Below are positions 1-8,516 of a stretch of DNA of 64,000 nt, one piece after another. Under the pieces are notes generated by a model, which did no database searches, was not told where the DNA came from, and was given only the letters and a program-made list of their open reading frames with translations. This DNA comes from an uncultured Ignavibacteria bacterium (lineage in GTDB: Bacteria > Bacteroidota > Ignavibacteria > Tepidaquicellales > OLB5): assembly GCA_937873695.1 (NCBI GenBank), contig CALMYL010000004.1, positions 62,001 to 126,000 on the forward strand, written 5' to 3'. Made by a program: the position numbers and the translations under genes. Position 1 is the stretch's first letter; the number at the start of each line of letters is the position of its first letter.

Positions 1-1341
1 TGCGTTACGGACGTTGTACCAAATACTGAATCCAACGAAGAATGCCGAGAACAATACAAAGAATGCCGGCAATATCGGATAACCGAAAGCTTTGTAAGGC
101 CGCTCAGCATTAGGCATCTTTTTGCGAAGCACAAACACGCCATATGCACCCATACCGTAGAATATCCACGAAACAAATATCAGCATATCGGTCAGCTGGT
201 CAAATGTACCTGTCATAGTAATTAAGCTGGCCCAGATTCCCTGAATAATGATTGAAGTACCGGGGGTTTTATATTTATGGTGAACGTCTTCAAGCTTCCT
301 GAAGAACAAACCGTCTTTTGCCATTGCGTAATAGACTCTTGCACTGACTAAAATTGTACCGTTAGTTGTACCGAAGGTAGATACCATTACAGCAATTGCT
401 ACGAATGCGCCACCCCACTCACCCACTGAGCGCTTCATAACATCAGCCGCAAGGAAGGAAGAATCCTTCATCACATCTGCCGGAAGAACGTAGAAATAAG
501 CCAGGTTTACCAGCAGGTAAATCAGTATTACAAATGACATTCCGAAAATCATAGCCTTTGGAATATTCCGCTGAGCGTCTTTTACTTCACCCCCAAGGTA
601 AGTGATGTTATTCCACCCGTCATAAGCCCAAAACGCTCCGCTTAGAGCGAGGACGATTCCCCCTAACAGACTGCCCGATGGATACTGGAAAGCTGAATTA
701 ACGAAAGGTGAGAAGTTTGCTACAGAACCGGCTCCCATAGTAAGCGCCAGTACGACTATGAATGCAATTGCTATATTTTTTAGTATGGTAAATACATTCT
801 GCACAATGCCGCCAAATGCAACACCGAAGAAATTTACTGTTGAAAGGAACATTATCAAAGCAATGGTAAGCATCTTTAATCCAATATCTTTAAGCGGGTA
901 CAGGTCAAGAATTACCTGCTCACCCCACTGCAGTGAAAAGCCCCAGGCTTCCCATTCCGGCGAGAGATGCGGAGTTGGAAAAAAGTACTCAAAGTACCCG
1001 CTGAATACGTATGCAATCGAGGCAATTGAACCTGTCTGAATAACGGCAAATATTGCCCAGCCATAAAGGTAAGCGGTAAAGTTGCCGTACATTTCGCGGA
1101 AGTACACATACTGTCCCCCTGCCCTTGGCAGGATGCCTGCAACTTCAGCGTTGGTTAGCGCACCTATTAAGCTGATGATACCTGCTATCAGCCAGATAGC
1201 GAGAATTATCCCCGGTGCGCCAAGCTCCCCGGACATTGATGCGGATTTCTTGAAGATACCGGAGCCGATCATTGAGCCTATTACTATAGTAACGGCTGTG
1301 AAAAGTCCTAACTTCCTTATTAAAGAATGCTTTTGTTCCAT
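1..1341 (-). CDS. APC-family amino acid permease (partial, C-terminus off the left edge)
   Basis: Polytopic cytoplasmic-membrane transporter of the amino acid-polyamine-organocation superfamily, expected to move an amino acid with a coupled ion or by exchange. Translating the minus strand from the ATG at 1341 gives about 447 residues with no stop before the edge. The N-terminus has the family's glycine-rich first helix (VIGSMIGSGIF, about residues 20-30) and later ILPRAGGQYVYFREMYG, typical of the LAT/permease branch. About eleven hydrophobic helices can be traced, and the visible C-terminal end reads RPYKAFGYPILPAFF. Only a few residues should be missing. Substrate cannot be told from sequence alone. 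Upstream is a 600-nt repeat-containing gap, so it is probably its own transcription unit. Confidence 0.88.
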   Translation of the reverse strand, partial: MEQKHSLIRKLGLFTAVTIVIGSMIGSGIFKKSASMSGELGAPGIILAIWLIAGIISLIGALTNAEVAGILPRAGGQYVYFREMYGNFTAYLYGWAIFAVIQTGSIASIAYVFSGYFEYFFPTPHLSPEWEAWGFSLQWGEQVILDLYPLKDIGLKMLTIALIMFLSTVNFFGVAFGGIVQNVFTILKNIAIAFIVVLALTMGAGSVANFSPFVNSAFQYPSGSLLGGIVLALSGAFWAYDGWNNITYLGGEVKDAQRNIPKAMIFGMSFVILIYLLVNLAYFYVLPADVMKDSSFLAADVMKRSVGEWGGAFVAIAVMVSTFGTTNGTILVSARVYYAMAKDGLFFRKLEDVHHKYKTPGTSIIIQGIWASLITMTGTFDQLTDMLIFVSWIFYGMGAYGVFVLRKKMPNAERPYKAFGYPILPAFFVLFSAFFVGFSIWYNVRNA

Positions 1342-1937
1342 ATTTTGTGCATTAATTTTAACCCCGCAAAATACAAATGTTTGAATTTAATAGCAATTTT
1401 GAAGCTACGCCACCTAAATCCTCCCCGCAAGGGAGGACTATCATTCAAATTATTCTAGCCGGGCTATGATTTTGGATATACAATATTTCATTTAAGATAT
1501 GCTAATTACTAAATTATACTTGTTACCTTACGTAGAGAAACCTTGCGTTCTTATTGACTTTTTGTATAACTAATTGGTTGCCATCGAAAAACTTCCTTCA
1601 GGGCTAAAGCCCACACGCTGGAGATTTAAAATACCCCGTCATAAATGACGGGGTTAATAGATTTGAATTTTCTATTAATTTATTCAACGGTACACGATTC
1701 TCTTTGCGAAACTTTGTGTTCTTTGAGCCTTTGTGTCTAATAGAGAATTCATTTGTGCAAACACCAGGTAGGGCAAAACTGAGCAATTTTAGGATTTTTC
1801 GCATAAGAAACCCGAAACAACAGGATAAATTTTTCCTGAAACAAAACGTTAAAATGCAGGTTCTATAATTGTATTTAAATATGCAAATGATTAATTTTAC
1901 AAAAATAAAACAATCAATATAGAAGGAAACAAGTAAA
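1342..1937. other. Intergenic region with several palindromes, no gene seen
   Basis: No convincing coding region. It holds three separate hairpin-forming palindromes: CCTCCCC/GGGAGG at 1419-1437, GGGCTAAAGCCC at 1601-1612, and a perfect 10-bp-arm palindrome at 1633-1654 (ACCCCGTCAT, two-base loop, then its complement). It also has degenerate CTTTGTG-like short repeats around 1700-1740. It separates the divergently transcribed permease and SPFH genes, so promoters for both should lie here, but no full -33/-7 pair was found. Confidence 0.6.
1633..1654. repeat. Perfect palindrome, 10-bp arms
   Basis: The arms ACCCCGTCAT and ATGACGGGGT are exact reverse complements separated by two bases. A single copy is present in this window. 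There is no T-run on either side, so it does not look like a rho-independent terminator. It fits the same palindrome-rich intergenic style seen elsewhere in the window. Confidence 0.6.
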
Positions 1938-2951
1938 ATGGGTAATGCATTAGAAATAATCCAATTTTTTGATGAATCAGGCAAAGAGCTGGTTCACCGC
2001 GAACCGCAGGCCGGTTCAACGGATATTAAAATGGGTGCGCAGCTTATTGTGCAGGACACTCAAACAGCGGTATTTTACAAGGACGGAAAAGCCCTTGATG
2101 TATTCAGCGCAGGACGCCATACATTAACAACGGCTAATATCCCGTTCTTAACAAAGCTGCTTTCACTGCCTTTCGGGTTTAACTCACCCTTCCAGGCACA
2201 GGTGTATTATGTATCAATGAAGAAATTCATTGATCTTAAATGGGGAACCAAATCACCTATTAACTTCCGTGATACTGAATTATCATTCGTTCAGTTAAGG
2301 GCATCGGGTAAATTCTCCATGAGGGTTAAAGATCCGCAGCTCTTTATCAACGAAATAGTTGGTACTCAGGGTAAATACACTACCAATGAAATTGAAGATT
2401 ACTTAAGGGATTCAATTGTATCGAAGCTCAACACAGTACTTGGCAAGAATCTTAAGACCGTATTTGATCTTGGACAATACTATCCGCAGATTGAGACCGG
2501 CATAAAAGCAGAAGTTACCGATTTCTTCAATTCAATGGGAATTGAGCTTACCGATCTTATCATAGTTGGTATAGTTCCGCCGGATGAAGTACAGGAAAAG
2601 ATCAACGAAAGAAGCTCAATGGGCGCTATCGGAAATCTGGATAACTACATGAAGTTCAAAACCGCTATGGCAATGGAAAAAGCCGCGGAAAATGAAGGCG
2701 CAGGCGGCACAGCCGGTTTGGGTGTTGGCCTGGGAGCCGGGATGACAATGGCTAACATGATGATGGGTTCAATGCAGCAGAATCAGCAGAATCCCCAGAA
2801 CCAGCAGCAGAACAACCAGCAGGCTCCTGTTCAGCAGTCACAGGATGATGTACTTGCAACCATAGAAAAGCTTGCAAAGCTTAAGGATGCAGGCGCATTG
2901 ACCCAGGAGGAATTTGATACAAAGAAAAAAGATCTGCTTTCAAAACTGTAA
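1938..2951 (+). CDS. SPFH-domain protein with C-terminal SHOCT motif (YdjI-like)
   Basis: The first ~230 residues match the SPFH/Band-7-like virion core family typified by Bacillus YdjI: start [11 protein letters not shown], central region [20 protein letters not shown], then [22 protein letters not shown] Gly/Met/Gln-rich linker follows (about 250-300), and the last ~30 residues form a SHOCT motif ([19 protein letters not shown]). SPFH proteins assemble at membranes and organise lipid microdomains; SHOCT is a short oligomerisation or recruitment module. There is no signal peptide, so it is probably cytosolic and membrane-peripheral. Three zinc-ribbon proteins follow on the same strand, as in the Bacillus ydj locus, but no PspA gene is seen here. 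The start has a GAAGGAAAC purine stretch upstream. Family assignment is confident; role is inferred. Confidence 0.85.
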   Translation: MGNALEIIQFFDESGKELVHREPQAGSTDIKMGAQLIVQDTQTAVFYKDGKALDVFSAGRHTLTTANIPFLTKLLSLPFGFNSPFQAQVYYVSMKKFIDLKWGTKSPINFRDTELSFVQLRASGKFSMRVKDPQLFINEIVGTQGKYTTNEIEDYLRDSIVSKLNTVLGKNLKTVFDLGQYYPQIETGIKAEVTDFFNSMGIELTDLIIVGIVPPDEVQEKINERSSMGAIGNLDNYMKFKTAMAMEKAAENEGAGGTAGLGVGLGAGMTMANMMMGSMQQNQQNPQNQQQNNQQAPVQQSQDDVLATIEKLAKLKDAGALTQEEFDTKKKDLLSKL

Positions 2952-3110
2952 TTTGTAACCTCACCCCTTCCCCTATTCTGATCCCGCCAGGGCGGGACTT
3001 CGAAATTGCTCCTCAATTTCTTGAAGGAGAGGGGGAATAGACCGAAGAATTTTGGTACAACTCTCCCCTCTCCCTCCGGGAGAGGGGCTGGGGGGTGAGG
3101 GTAATAGAAG
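2951..3110. repeat. Nested palindromic element of about 150 bp
   Basis: Outer arms run CCTCACCCC near 2957 and GGGGTGAGG near 3094-3102. Inside sit at least three smaller palindromes: a CCCGCC/GGCGGG hairpin near 2986-2998, a self-complementary GAAATTG/CAATTTC block near 3002-3020, and a CTCCCTC/GAGAGGGG block near 3062-3087. It begins right at the stop codon of the SPFH gene. It could be a decayed non-autonomous mobile element or a transcript-processing or termination structure; the sequence cannot decide. Confidence 0.5.
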
Positions 3111-3222
3111 AGTTCATTTCATATCTACAGAACATTCACTATTTTGGATAAAAGATTTTAATCTGGGGCTTGCCAAAGGCACTCCTTCGTAGAAAGCCCC
3201 GGTTATTTTTTGGTACTTTTAT

Positions 3223-3242
3223 CCACGACCTGAAGGTCGTGG
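3223..3242. repeat. Palindrome of the CCACGACC(T/A)AAGG type
   Basis: CCACGACCTGAAGGTCGTGG is almost fully self-complementary. A second copy, differing by one loop base, lies at 23664-23683. Both copies are followed by CAAyT, so the repeat unit extends past the palindrome. It resembles REP-like elements. Confidence 0.6.
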
Positions 3243-3264
3243 CAACTCAGATTTATTTTTATAT

Positions 3265-4068
3265 ATGCAAATAAAATGTACACAATGCGGGGCTGATGTT
3301 ACAGTACAACAGGATGAAACTTTCATAGAGTGTCCGTTTTGCGCATCGGCTTTATTTTTAGATAAAAGAAAAGTAGTTTTCCATTACCTCTTAAATTCAA
3401 ATTTTAAACCAAACGAAGCCGAAGGCAACCTGAAAAGGTGGATGGCGGGCAATCACACGGTCAAGGATCTTGACCAGAAGGCCCAGATAGTAAAGACTGA
3501 GTTCTATTACTTCCCTGTGTGGTATTTCAAGACCCAGGACGCATCGGGTGATAAAATTTACCTTCAGCCTGCTGCAAGCACGTCAGTATCTGAAATAAAA
3601 AAATTGCAGATACCTGCCGGCGCGTTAAAGTTCTACGATAAGACGATTCACAATGACGACGAGATCAAAAAGCCTGATGTGCTGTATGATTCAGCGCAGG
3701 CATGGCTGCAGGGCTCCGGGGTGAGTCTTGATACCGTCAAAGAAGCTGCGCTCGTCCATATACCATTCTACCAGTTCTATTACAATTTTGGCGGTCAAAG
3801 CTACACCGCGCTGGTTGAAGCGTCATCGGGTCAAGTGTACTCGAACATTTATCCCGCAAAAAGCGAAGCTCCGTTCAGAATATTGTTCGGTCTCAGCATT
3901 GCAGCATTTGTCATTACAAGTATATTATGTTACGTAATAGGATTTGCGCTTAACAGCGGAGACATGGAAGAAGCTTTGCTGACCGCGGAGGTCTTTAAAA
4001 TTTTCGCGTTCGGACTTGTATCGGTGCCGCTGATAGTAATGGCATATGTGATAGCGAAGAAAGTTTAA
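3265..4068 (+). CDS. Zinc-ribbon protein with two C-terminal membrane helices
   Basis: A CxxC-14-CxxC zinc ribbon occupies the N-terminus (Cys5, Cys8, Cys23, Cys26). A soluble middle region of about 180 residues follows, with many aromatic residues (FYYFPVWYFKT, IPFYQFYYNF). Two hydrophobic helices sit at roughly 210-232 and 245-264. The middle region recurs in the next gene (YIPYWRVR and YYPLWVVRY there), so the two genes look like diverged paralogues. It resembles the YdjG-type partner of SPFH-SHOCT proteins. The ATG lies 313 nt after the SPFH stop, with the gap filled by palindromic repeats. Likely membrane-anchored with its zinc ribbon in the cytosol; the binding partner is unknown. Confidence 0.72.
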   Translation: MQIKCTQCGADVTVQQDETFIECPFCASALFLDKRKVVFHYLLNSNFKPNEAEGNLKRWMAGNHTVKDLDQKAQIVKTEFYYFPVWYFKTQDASGDKIYLQPAASTSVSEIKKLQIPAGALKFYDKTIHNDDEIKKPDVLYDSAQAWLQGSGVSLDTVKEAALVHIPFYQFYYNFGGQSYTALVEASSGQVYSNIYPAKSEAPFRILFGLSIAAFVITSILCYVIGFALNSGDMEEALLTAEVFKIFAFGLVSVPLIVMAYVIAKKV

Positions 4069-4070
4069 AT

Positions 4071-4104
4071 CAATTAACAATTAGCAATTAACAATTTTCA
4101 ATAG
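4071..4104. repeat. Heptamer tandem repeat (CAATTAA type)
   Basis: Consecutive units CAATTAA, CAATTAG, CAATTAA, CAATTTT and a partial CAATAG start two bases after the stop codon of the preceding gene. The same unit family recurs at 37362-37396 and 60005-60039. Confidence 0.75.
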
Positions 4105-4111
4105 ATAGAAA

Positions 4112-5197
4112 TTGGCTGAAAAAGTATTAAAAGGAATAACGTGTCCCGCTTGTGCAGGCGAGCTTGACTTAAGGGAAGGCATCAAGACCTTCAACTGTAA
4201 GTACTGCGGCACACTTTTGTTAACCAAGGGTGTTGATGGCGTTGTAAAATATTATGTTCCGCGCAAGATACAGCGTAATATTGCCATACAGAATATGTTC
4301 AACTGGCTTGGCAAGGGTCTTGCCAAAGCCCGCGGACTCAAAAACACCGCAAAACTTGATGATGCATTTCTTGTCTATATACCCTATTGGCGCGTAAGAG
4401 CCGATGTTATCGGCTGGGTATTCGGCAAAGAACGCCGCACACAAACCGTCAACGGAAGAACAACAACATATTACGTAGATGTTGAGCGCAAGATACAGAA
4501 GCCGTTTGACAGAACATTTGCGGCTTGCGATGTTGCTGAGCTTGGCGTAAGGAAAGTAAATCTAGAAGGCGATGAAATGCGCGCTGTGAATTTTGAAGAA
4601 CTGCAGTCAGAAGGAATGCTGTTCAACATAATTTCATCAGAGCGTGAAGTTACGGATATTGCCAAAGCGCAGTTTGTAGAAGAAGCTGTTAACTCCGTTA
4701 AAGTTGACCAGATAACATTCCAGCATAACGATCTAGTAAGACCCAATGTATCGATAGTCTATTACCCGTTGTGGGTAGTAAGGTATTTATTTAAGGGCAG
4801 GACCTACCAGGTTGTTGTGGATGGCGAAGACGGTTCAATTTGCTACGGCAAGGCTCCGGGAAACAATCTATACCGCGCTGTTGCGGGGATATTCGGTACG
4901 GCTGTCGGTTCATATTTGATAACATTCTTCGGTATTTTCGGTATAATTGGAGATGGCGACAGCGCAAAAGCTGCGCTTGTTGTATATGTATTCGCGCTGA
5001 TATTCGGTATTATAATTATGATGTGGGGATATAAGAAGTTCCGTTATGGCGGCGAGGTTGAAGAAGGCACGGGCATAGTTGCCCCGCCCAAGAAAGGTTT
5101 CTTCGGCGGAAAGAATACCAATACTGTGAAAAGTATGGCATCGGGCTTAAACGTTGTTGATGTTGCAAGTATTGCTTCGAGCTTTTTGAGGAGATAA
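4112..5197 (+). CDS. Zinc-ribbon membrane protein, paralogue of the preceding gene
   Basis: The zinc ribbon (Cys11, Cys14, Cys29, Cys32) is followed by a large soluble region containing YIPYWRVRADVIGWVFG and YYPLWVVRYLFKG, then two hydrophobic helices near 255-280 and 288-310. A basic, Gly-rich tail ends in a short hydrophobic stretch. The start is a TTG; no better in-frame ATG precedes the ribbon. It shares architecture with the 267-residue product upstream but is longer. In the same operon as the SPFH gene, it is plausibly a membrane anchor of one complex. The function of the middle domain is not known to me. Confidence 0.7.
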   Translation: MAEKVLKGITCPACAGELDLREGIKTFNCKYCGTLLLTKGVDGVVKYYVPRKIQRNIAIQNMFNWLGKGLAKARGLKNTAKLDDAFLVYIPYWRVRADVIGWVFGKERRTQTVNGRTTTYYVDVERKIQKPFDRTFAACDVAELGVRKVNLEGDEMRAVNFEELQSEGMLFNIISSEREVTDIAKAQFVEEAVNSVKVDQITFQHNDLVRPNVSIVYYPLWVVRYLFKGRTYQVVVDGEDGSICYGKAPGNNLYRAVAGIFGTAVGSYLITFFGIFGIIGDGDSAKAALVVYVFALIFGIIIMMWGYKKFRYGGEVEEGTGIVAPPKKGFFGGKNTNTVKSMASGLNVVDVASIASSFLRR

Positions 5198-5231
5198 TGC
5201 AGCTACAGGCTGCAAGCTGCAGGTTGCAGGT
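5198..5231. repeat. Heptamer-like tandem repeat (TGCAGGT type)
   Basis: Units TGCAGCT, ACAGGC, TGCAAGC, TGCAGGT and TGCAGGT begin at the base after the stop codon of the zinc-ribbon gene. This is a second heptamer family, distinct in sequence from CAATTAA but placed in the same way. Confidence 0.6.
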
Positions 5232-5284
5232 AAACATTTTTTATTAAATAAATTTAAATTTGGGGATCTACTGATGAGATCCTT

Positions 5285-5314
5285 CCTGCCTGCCGTAACG
5301 GCAGTTCAGGCAGG
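5285..5314. repeat. Palindrome with CCTGCCTG / CAGGCAGG arms
   Basis: An outer CCTGCCTG...CAGGCAGG pair encloses an inner TGCCGTAACGGCA hairpin. It lies just upstream of the next start codon, and an upstream in-frame ATG at 5274 would force translation through it. That is one reason for preferring the later start. Confidence 0.6.
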
Positions 5315-5336
5315 CACTACGTTCAGGATTAAGATT

Positions 5337-5945
5337 ATGGAAGATTTTAAATTAATAGCTGTAAAATGCAAATCATGCGATAGCGGTTTGACCGTTGAAA
5401 TGAATGACAGCATTGTATATTGCTCCAGCTGCGGTAACGGGTGGGAAATTGTTAACGATGAGCTGGTGCCAATGGAAGTGAACTTCGCCGCTCCCCTGGT
5501 TAAGGGTGATGGTGAGCTTGTTTACAAAGGCTTCTGGCTGGTTGACGCGTTTGTGAAGATTCACTCCCGCGATTCATCCGGCGGCTGGATATCAAATCTT
5601 TTTGGCGGAGCCAATAAGACTGAAGGTGACGTTAAATTCTACGTACCCGCATTCTGGATGCCGATTGAATCAGCAAAGAATATTGGGGTGAATTACACTA
5701 TAAAGAACGCAGTGCCTTCACCTCAAAAGTATAATGTTAAGCTAACCGGATTCAATTTCTCAAAGGAAGATGCCAAAAAGATTGCAGAGTTCCTTTTCCT
5801 TTCAATTGAAGCGGAAAAGAACGATACTATCAGGAACATCAATTACGATATCAATGTGAAAAGTTACCAGGTACTTGGCGTACCGTTCTACAAACAGCCT
5901 AACGGCAGGCTGAAAGATGCCGTGTTAGGGATAGAGGTGGCATAA
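5337..5945 (+). CDS. Soluble zinc-ribbon protein, third of the operon
   Basis: From the ATG at 5337 the product is 202 residues, with a zinc ribbon at Cys11, Cys14, Cys29 and Cys32, exactly the spacing of the preceding gene. An earlier in-frame ATG at 5274 exists, but the extra 21 residues are translated palindromic repeat, so it is rejected. The rest is a soluble alpha/beta-looking domain with WGFW-like aromatic patches (VYKGFWLVDAF, FYVPAFWMPI). The FYVPxW segment echoes the YIPYW segments of the two upstream genes. No membrane helix is seen. Probably the cytosolic member of the SPFH/zinc-ribbon set. Confidence 0.68.
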   Translation: MEDFKLIAVKCKSCDSGLTVEMNDSIVYCSSCGNGWEIVNDELVPMEVNFAAPLVKGDGELVYKGFWLVDAFVKIHSRDSSGGWISNLFGGANKTEGDVKFYVPAFWMPIESAKNIGVNYTIKNAVPSPQKYNVKLTGFNFSKEDAKKIAEFLFLSIEAEKNDTIRNINYDINVKSYQVLGVPFYKQPNGRLKDAVLGIEVA

Positions 5946-5984
5946 GGAGAATAGTCTACGGTTTAAAAATTTAATTTTTCCGTA

Positions 5985-6275
5985 ATGAAATCGAATATCC
6001 TGATATTTATTTTAACTGTATATTCTCTGATTGTATTTGTTGTTTCAAGGAAACCCGACACTTTTTCTCTTCTGACCATAATCGCTGCATATTGTTTTGC
6101 ATCTTTGTTTTTTTCAGTATTATACAGTTTAGTTTGCATAGTTATTTACCCTTATTCAATAAACAAATTCAATCAATTTCCCGCTAGTTTCTTTAAAATG
6201 GCAGCATTGCTATTATTCTCAATTTATACTTTGAGTTATACTTTTTTTGCATTATCAACTTTACTGCTGAATTAA
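5985..6275 (+). CDS. Small three-helix membrane protein
   Basis: The 96-residue product is almost wholly hydrophobic, with three predicted membrane helices at about 5-22, 28-55 and 68-94. I recognise no family. It lies 39 nt after the zinc-ribbon gene and one base before the next start, so it is probably co-transcribed with both. The tight coupling to the following gene suggests the two products work together. Confidence 0.55.
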   Translation: MKSNILIFILTVYSLIVFVVSRKPDTFSLLTIIAAYCFASLFFSVLYSLVCIVIYPYSINKFNQFPASFFKMAALLLFSIYTLSYTFFALSTLLLN

Positions 6276-6276
6276 C

Positions 6277-6687
6277 ATGAATAAAGAAAAACTTATTTTT
6301 TTGTACAAATTGATAGCAATCCCTTCATTTTTAATTTTAATTTATGTTATAGTTTCTTTTGCCAGGTTTTCGGTTGGAGAAAGTTATAATATTTTTGCAC
6401 CATATGCAGACACCAGGATGGCAGCAGGGTATTCACCCGATAAATTTGACTCAATAAAGCCAGGTATGCATATGATGGAAGTACAAAGTATTATTGGTAA
6501 ACCCTTAACAGACAATTTTGATACATATACTTTATCAACAAAACATGAATATACAGGTGACGGAAAGCTGTTACATAAATCAAGCAGTTTTTGGATTCCT
6601 GATGACCTTGCGTGGTACTATTCAGAAGTGTATTACAATAATGATAGTGCAGTTGTCAGAATACTAAAAGGCTGGAGATTTGATTAA
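6277..6687 (+). CDS. Membrane-anchored protein with SmpA/BamE-like fold
   Basis: An N-terminal hydrophobic helix (about 8-28) is followed by FDSIKPGMHMMEVQSIIGKP, which matches the start of the SmpA/OmlA (BamE-like) repeat: a residue run of the form I-x-x-G-M-x-x-x-x-V-x-x-x-x-G-x-P. The C-terminal half ends in a beta strand-like VRILKGWRFD. No lipobox Cys is visible, so it is probably anchored by its helix. It starts one base after the preceding stop. In this setting it may be a small envelope partner of the SPFH module, but that is inference. Confidence 0.5.
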   Translation: MNKEKLIFLYKLIAIPSFLILIYVIVSFARFSVGESYNIFAPYADTRMAAGYSPDKFDSIKPGMHMMEVQSIIGKPLTDNFDTYTLSTKHEYTGDGKLLHKSSSFWIPDDLAWYYSEVYYNNDSAVVRILKGWRFD

Positions 6688-6827
6688 GGTAGTCAAATGT
6701 ATCGTCAATTTATATTATATTGAATTAATCGAAAAATGATGTTTAATTAGTTCAAATTTTAAACATAAACATGCAGTAGAACTGTTCTGAGATTTAAAAC
6801 AAAACTGACTGTATAATTATTACTTAA

Positions 6828-7187
6828 ATGGAAGCGAAGACCAAAAAACAGCTTAAAGAAGACTACAAACAGATGAAGTTCAAAGCGGGAGTCTTTGGCA
6901 TCAGGAATACGGTAAATAATAAATTATACCTGGGCTCAAGCGTGAACATGGACGCTATGTGGAACAGGAGCCGTGTACAACTTGATTTCGGGTCACACCC
7001 AAATGCTGAACTTCAGGCTGACTGGAAGTCTATGGGTAAAGATAAATTTACATTTGAGATAATTTCAGAAATAAAGCAAAAAGATGACTGTACGCAGGAT
7101 CTTGCCAAAGAAGTGAAAGAACTGGAATTATTATATCTTGAGGAATTGAAGCCTTACGGCGATAAAGGATACAATAAGCAATCATAA
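6828..7187 (+). CDS. GIY-YIG nuclease-domain protein
   Basis: The 119-residue protein has the GIY-YIG core in degenerate form: AGVFGIRN for GIY, then KLYLGSSVNM for YIG about 12 residues later, an Arg about 12 residues on, and a C-terminal Glu-rich helix (KELELLYLEEL). Stand-alone GIY-YIG proteins of this size are common in Bacteroidota and generally lack an assigned substrate. No DNA-binding domain is attached. The TMEM175-type gene follows 21 nt later. The fold is well supported; nuclease activity is not, because the first Tyr of GIY is replaced by Phe. Confidence 0.65.
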   Translation: MEAKTKKQLKEDYKQMKFKAGVFGIRNTVNNKLYLGSSVNMDAMWNRSRVQLDFGSHPNAELQADWKSMGKDKFTFEIISEIKQKDDCTQDLAKEVKELELLYLEELKPYGDKGYNKQS

Positions 7188-7208
7188 ATAACTTAAATCA
7201 GATATCAT

Positions 7209-7799
7209 TTGACTAAAAACCGATTAGAAGCATTCAGTGACGGAGTACTTGCGATAATTATTACTATTATGGTACTTGAACTAAAAGTACCGCATGGCAC
7301 TGAGCTAAAAGACCTGGCACCCCTTTATCCGTATTTTTCAAGCTATGTATTGAGCTTTATTTACCTTGGAATATACTGGAACAATCACCACCATATGCTG
7401 CACACAGTAAAAAATGTAAGCGGCGGAATTCTGTGGGCAAATATGCATCTACTGTTCTGGCTTAGCCTTGTTCCATTCACAACCGGCTGGATGGCTGAAA
7501 ATCATTTCGCGCCATTGACATTAACTCTATATGGTGTAAATTTATTAATGGCGGCTATTGCGTATTTTGTTCTGCAAAGGATGATACTTAAACTGCATGG
7601 CAGCGAATCGCTGCTTAAAAAAGCCATAGGAAATGATCTAAAGGGCAAAGCATCACCAATATTGTATGTTACCGCAATCATTTTATCATATTTTGATATA
7701 AGCCAATGGGCAGCCGGAGGTTTATATGTACTTGTAGCCTTGATGTGGCTTGTACCTGATAAGAGGATAGAAAAAACTATATATGGAAATATAAAATAG
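7209..7799 (+). CDS. TMEM175-family potassium channel protein (DUF1211)
   Basis: A TTG start gives KNRLEAFSDGVLAIIITIMV, carrying the RxxxFSD signature of TMEM175 channels in helix 1. Further helices lie near 45-62, 80-97, 105-125 and 150-180, and HHHML is found after helix 2. Bacterial members are tetrameric K+-permeable channels with one six-helix repeat, and the 196-residue length fits that. It is likely expressed with the GIY-YIG gene, 21 nt upstream, though no functional link is evident. Confidence 0.82.
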   Translation: MTKNRLEAFSDGVLAIIITIMVLELKVPHGTELKDLAPLYPYFSSYVLSFIYLGIYWNNHHHMLHTVKNVSGGILWANMHLLFWLSLVPFTTGWMAENHFAPLTLTLYGVNLLMAAIAYFVLQRMILKLHGSESLLKKAIGNDLKGKASPILYVTAIILSYFDISQWAAGGLYVLVALMWLVPDKRIEKTIYGNIK

Positions 7800-7841
7800 T
7801 AGATAACAATATAACTTCCGGTTACATACACTACCATATCA

Positions 7842-7860
7842 GCATTGACACAGTCAATGC
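7842..7860. repeat. GCATTGAC hairpin, short-loop copy
   Basis: GCATTGAC and GTCAATGC form an 8-bp stem with a three-base loop, followed by ACTCCAA. A second copy at 42055-42093 has the same arms and a nearly identical trailing sequence (AATCCAA) but a 23-base loop. Confidence 0.6.
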
Positions 7861-7957
7861 ACTCCAAAAATATAACTGCCAATTCTTTTTTGTTTATGGG
7901 AACAATATACCCAATAACTGCCTATAAAAGATAATATCTATCTAAATTCAGAGAAAA

Positions 7958-8506
7958 ATGAGAAAAATCAATCTAATTTTGCTAATTTTATCACTGTATA
8001 CATGTGCTGCGTGTTCACAGGAGAAATCACCTTTTGTTAGTTTTGAGGACTATGAAAAACTTATGGCAGAAGCTAAAGAGCACAGGCAGGCAAGACTTCT
8101 GAGTGTTGAAGATTTTACTGAACTTGCCAAACAGGAAAATGCAGTAATGCTTGACGCCAGATCAAACACAATGTACAGCAGCAAACATATTAAAGGAGCG
8201 GTCAATCTGAATTTCTCTGATTTCACCCAGGAAACTCTCGCAGAAATAATTCCTTCATTTGATACTAAAATACTTATCTACTGCAATAATAATTTCATTG
8301 ATGACAAGCAGAACTTCCCGACTAAAATATCTATGCCTGAGCTAAAAGGTATAAAAGGGGGAAGCGAAAAAGAGATCACGCTCGCTTTGAATATTCCGAC
8401 ATATTTAAATCTTTATGGATACGGTTATAAGAATGTTTACGAACTGAATGAAATACTAAGCGTGAACGATACAAGGATAGAATTTGAAGGAACATCTGTA
8501 AAATAA
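7958..8506 (+). CDS. Exported rhodanese-like protein
   Basis: A hydrophobic signal (residues 4-16) ends in CAACS, a poor lipobox, so it may be a lipoprotein or simply exported. The rhodanese domain spans about 48-130, with DARS at 66-69, HIKGAVNLNF at 77-86, and the active-site Cys109 in LIYCNNN. Rhodaneses carry a persulfide on this Cys for sulfur transfer or redox use. The active-site loop CNNNFIDD is not one of the standard sulfurtransferase loops, so substrate is unclear. A palindrome cluster follows the stop. Confidence 0.75.
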   Translation: MRKINLILLILSLYTCAACSQEKSPFVSFEDYEKLMAEAKEHRQARLLSVEDFTELAKQENAVMLDARSNTMYSSKHIKGAVNLNFSDFTQETLAEIIPSFDTKILIYCNNNFIDDKQNFPTKISMPELKGIKGGSEKEITLALNIPTYLNLYGYGYKNVYELNEILSVNDTRIEFEGTSVK

Positions 8507-8516
8507 AAAAATATCG

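Noticed and set aside
912-1142. Open reading frame antisense-phase to the permease
   Set aside because: It lies inside the conserved permease frame and encodes no recognisable product.
5274-5336. Upstream ATG extending the third zinc-ribbon gene
   Set aside because: The extra 21 codons are a palindromic repeat, and the ribbon spacing matches its neighbour from the later ATG.
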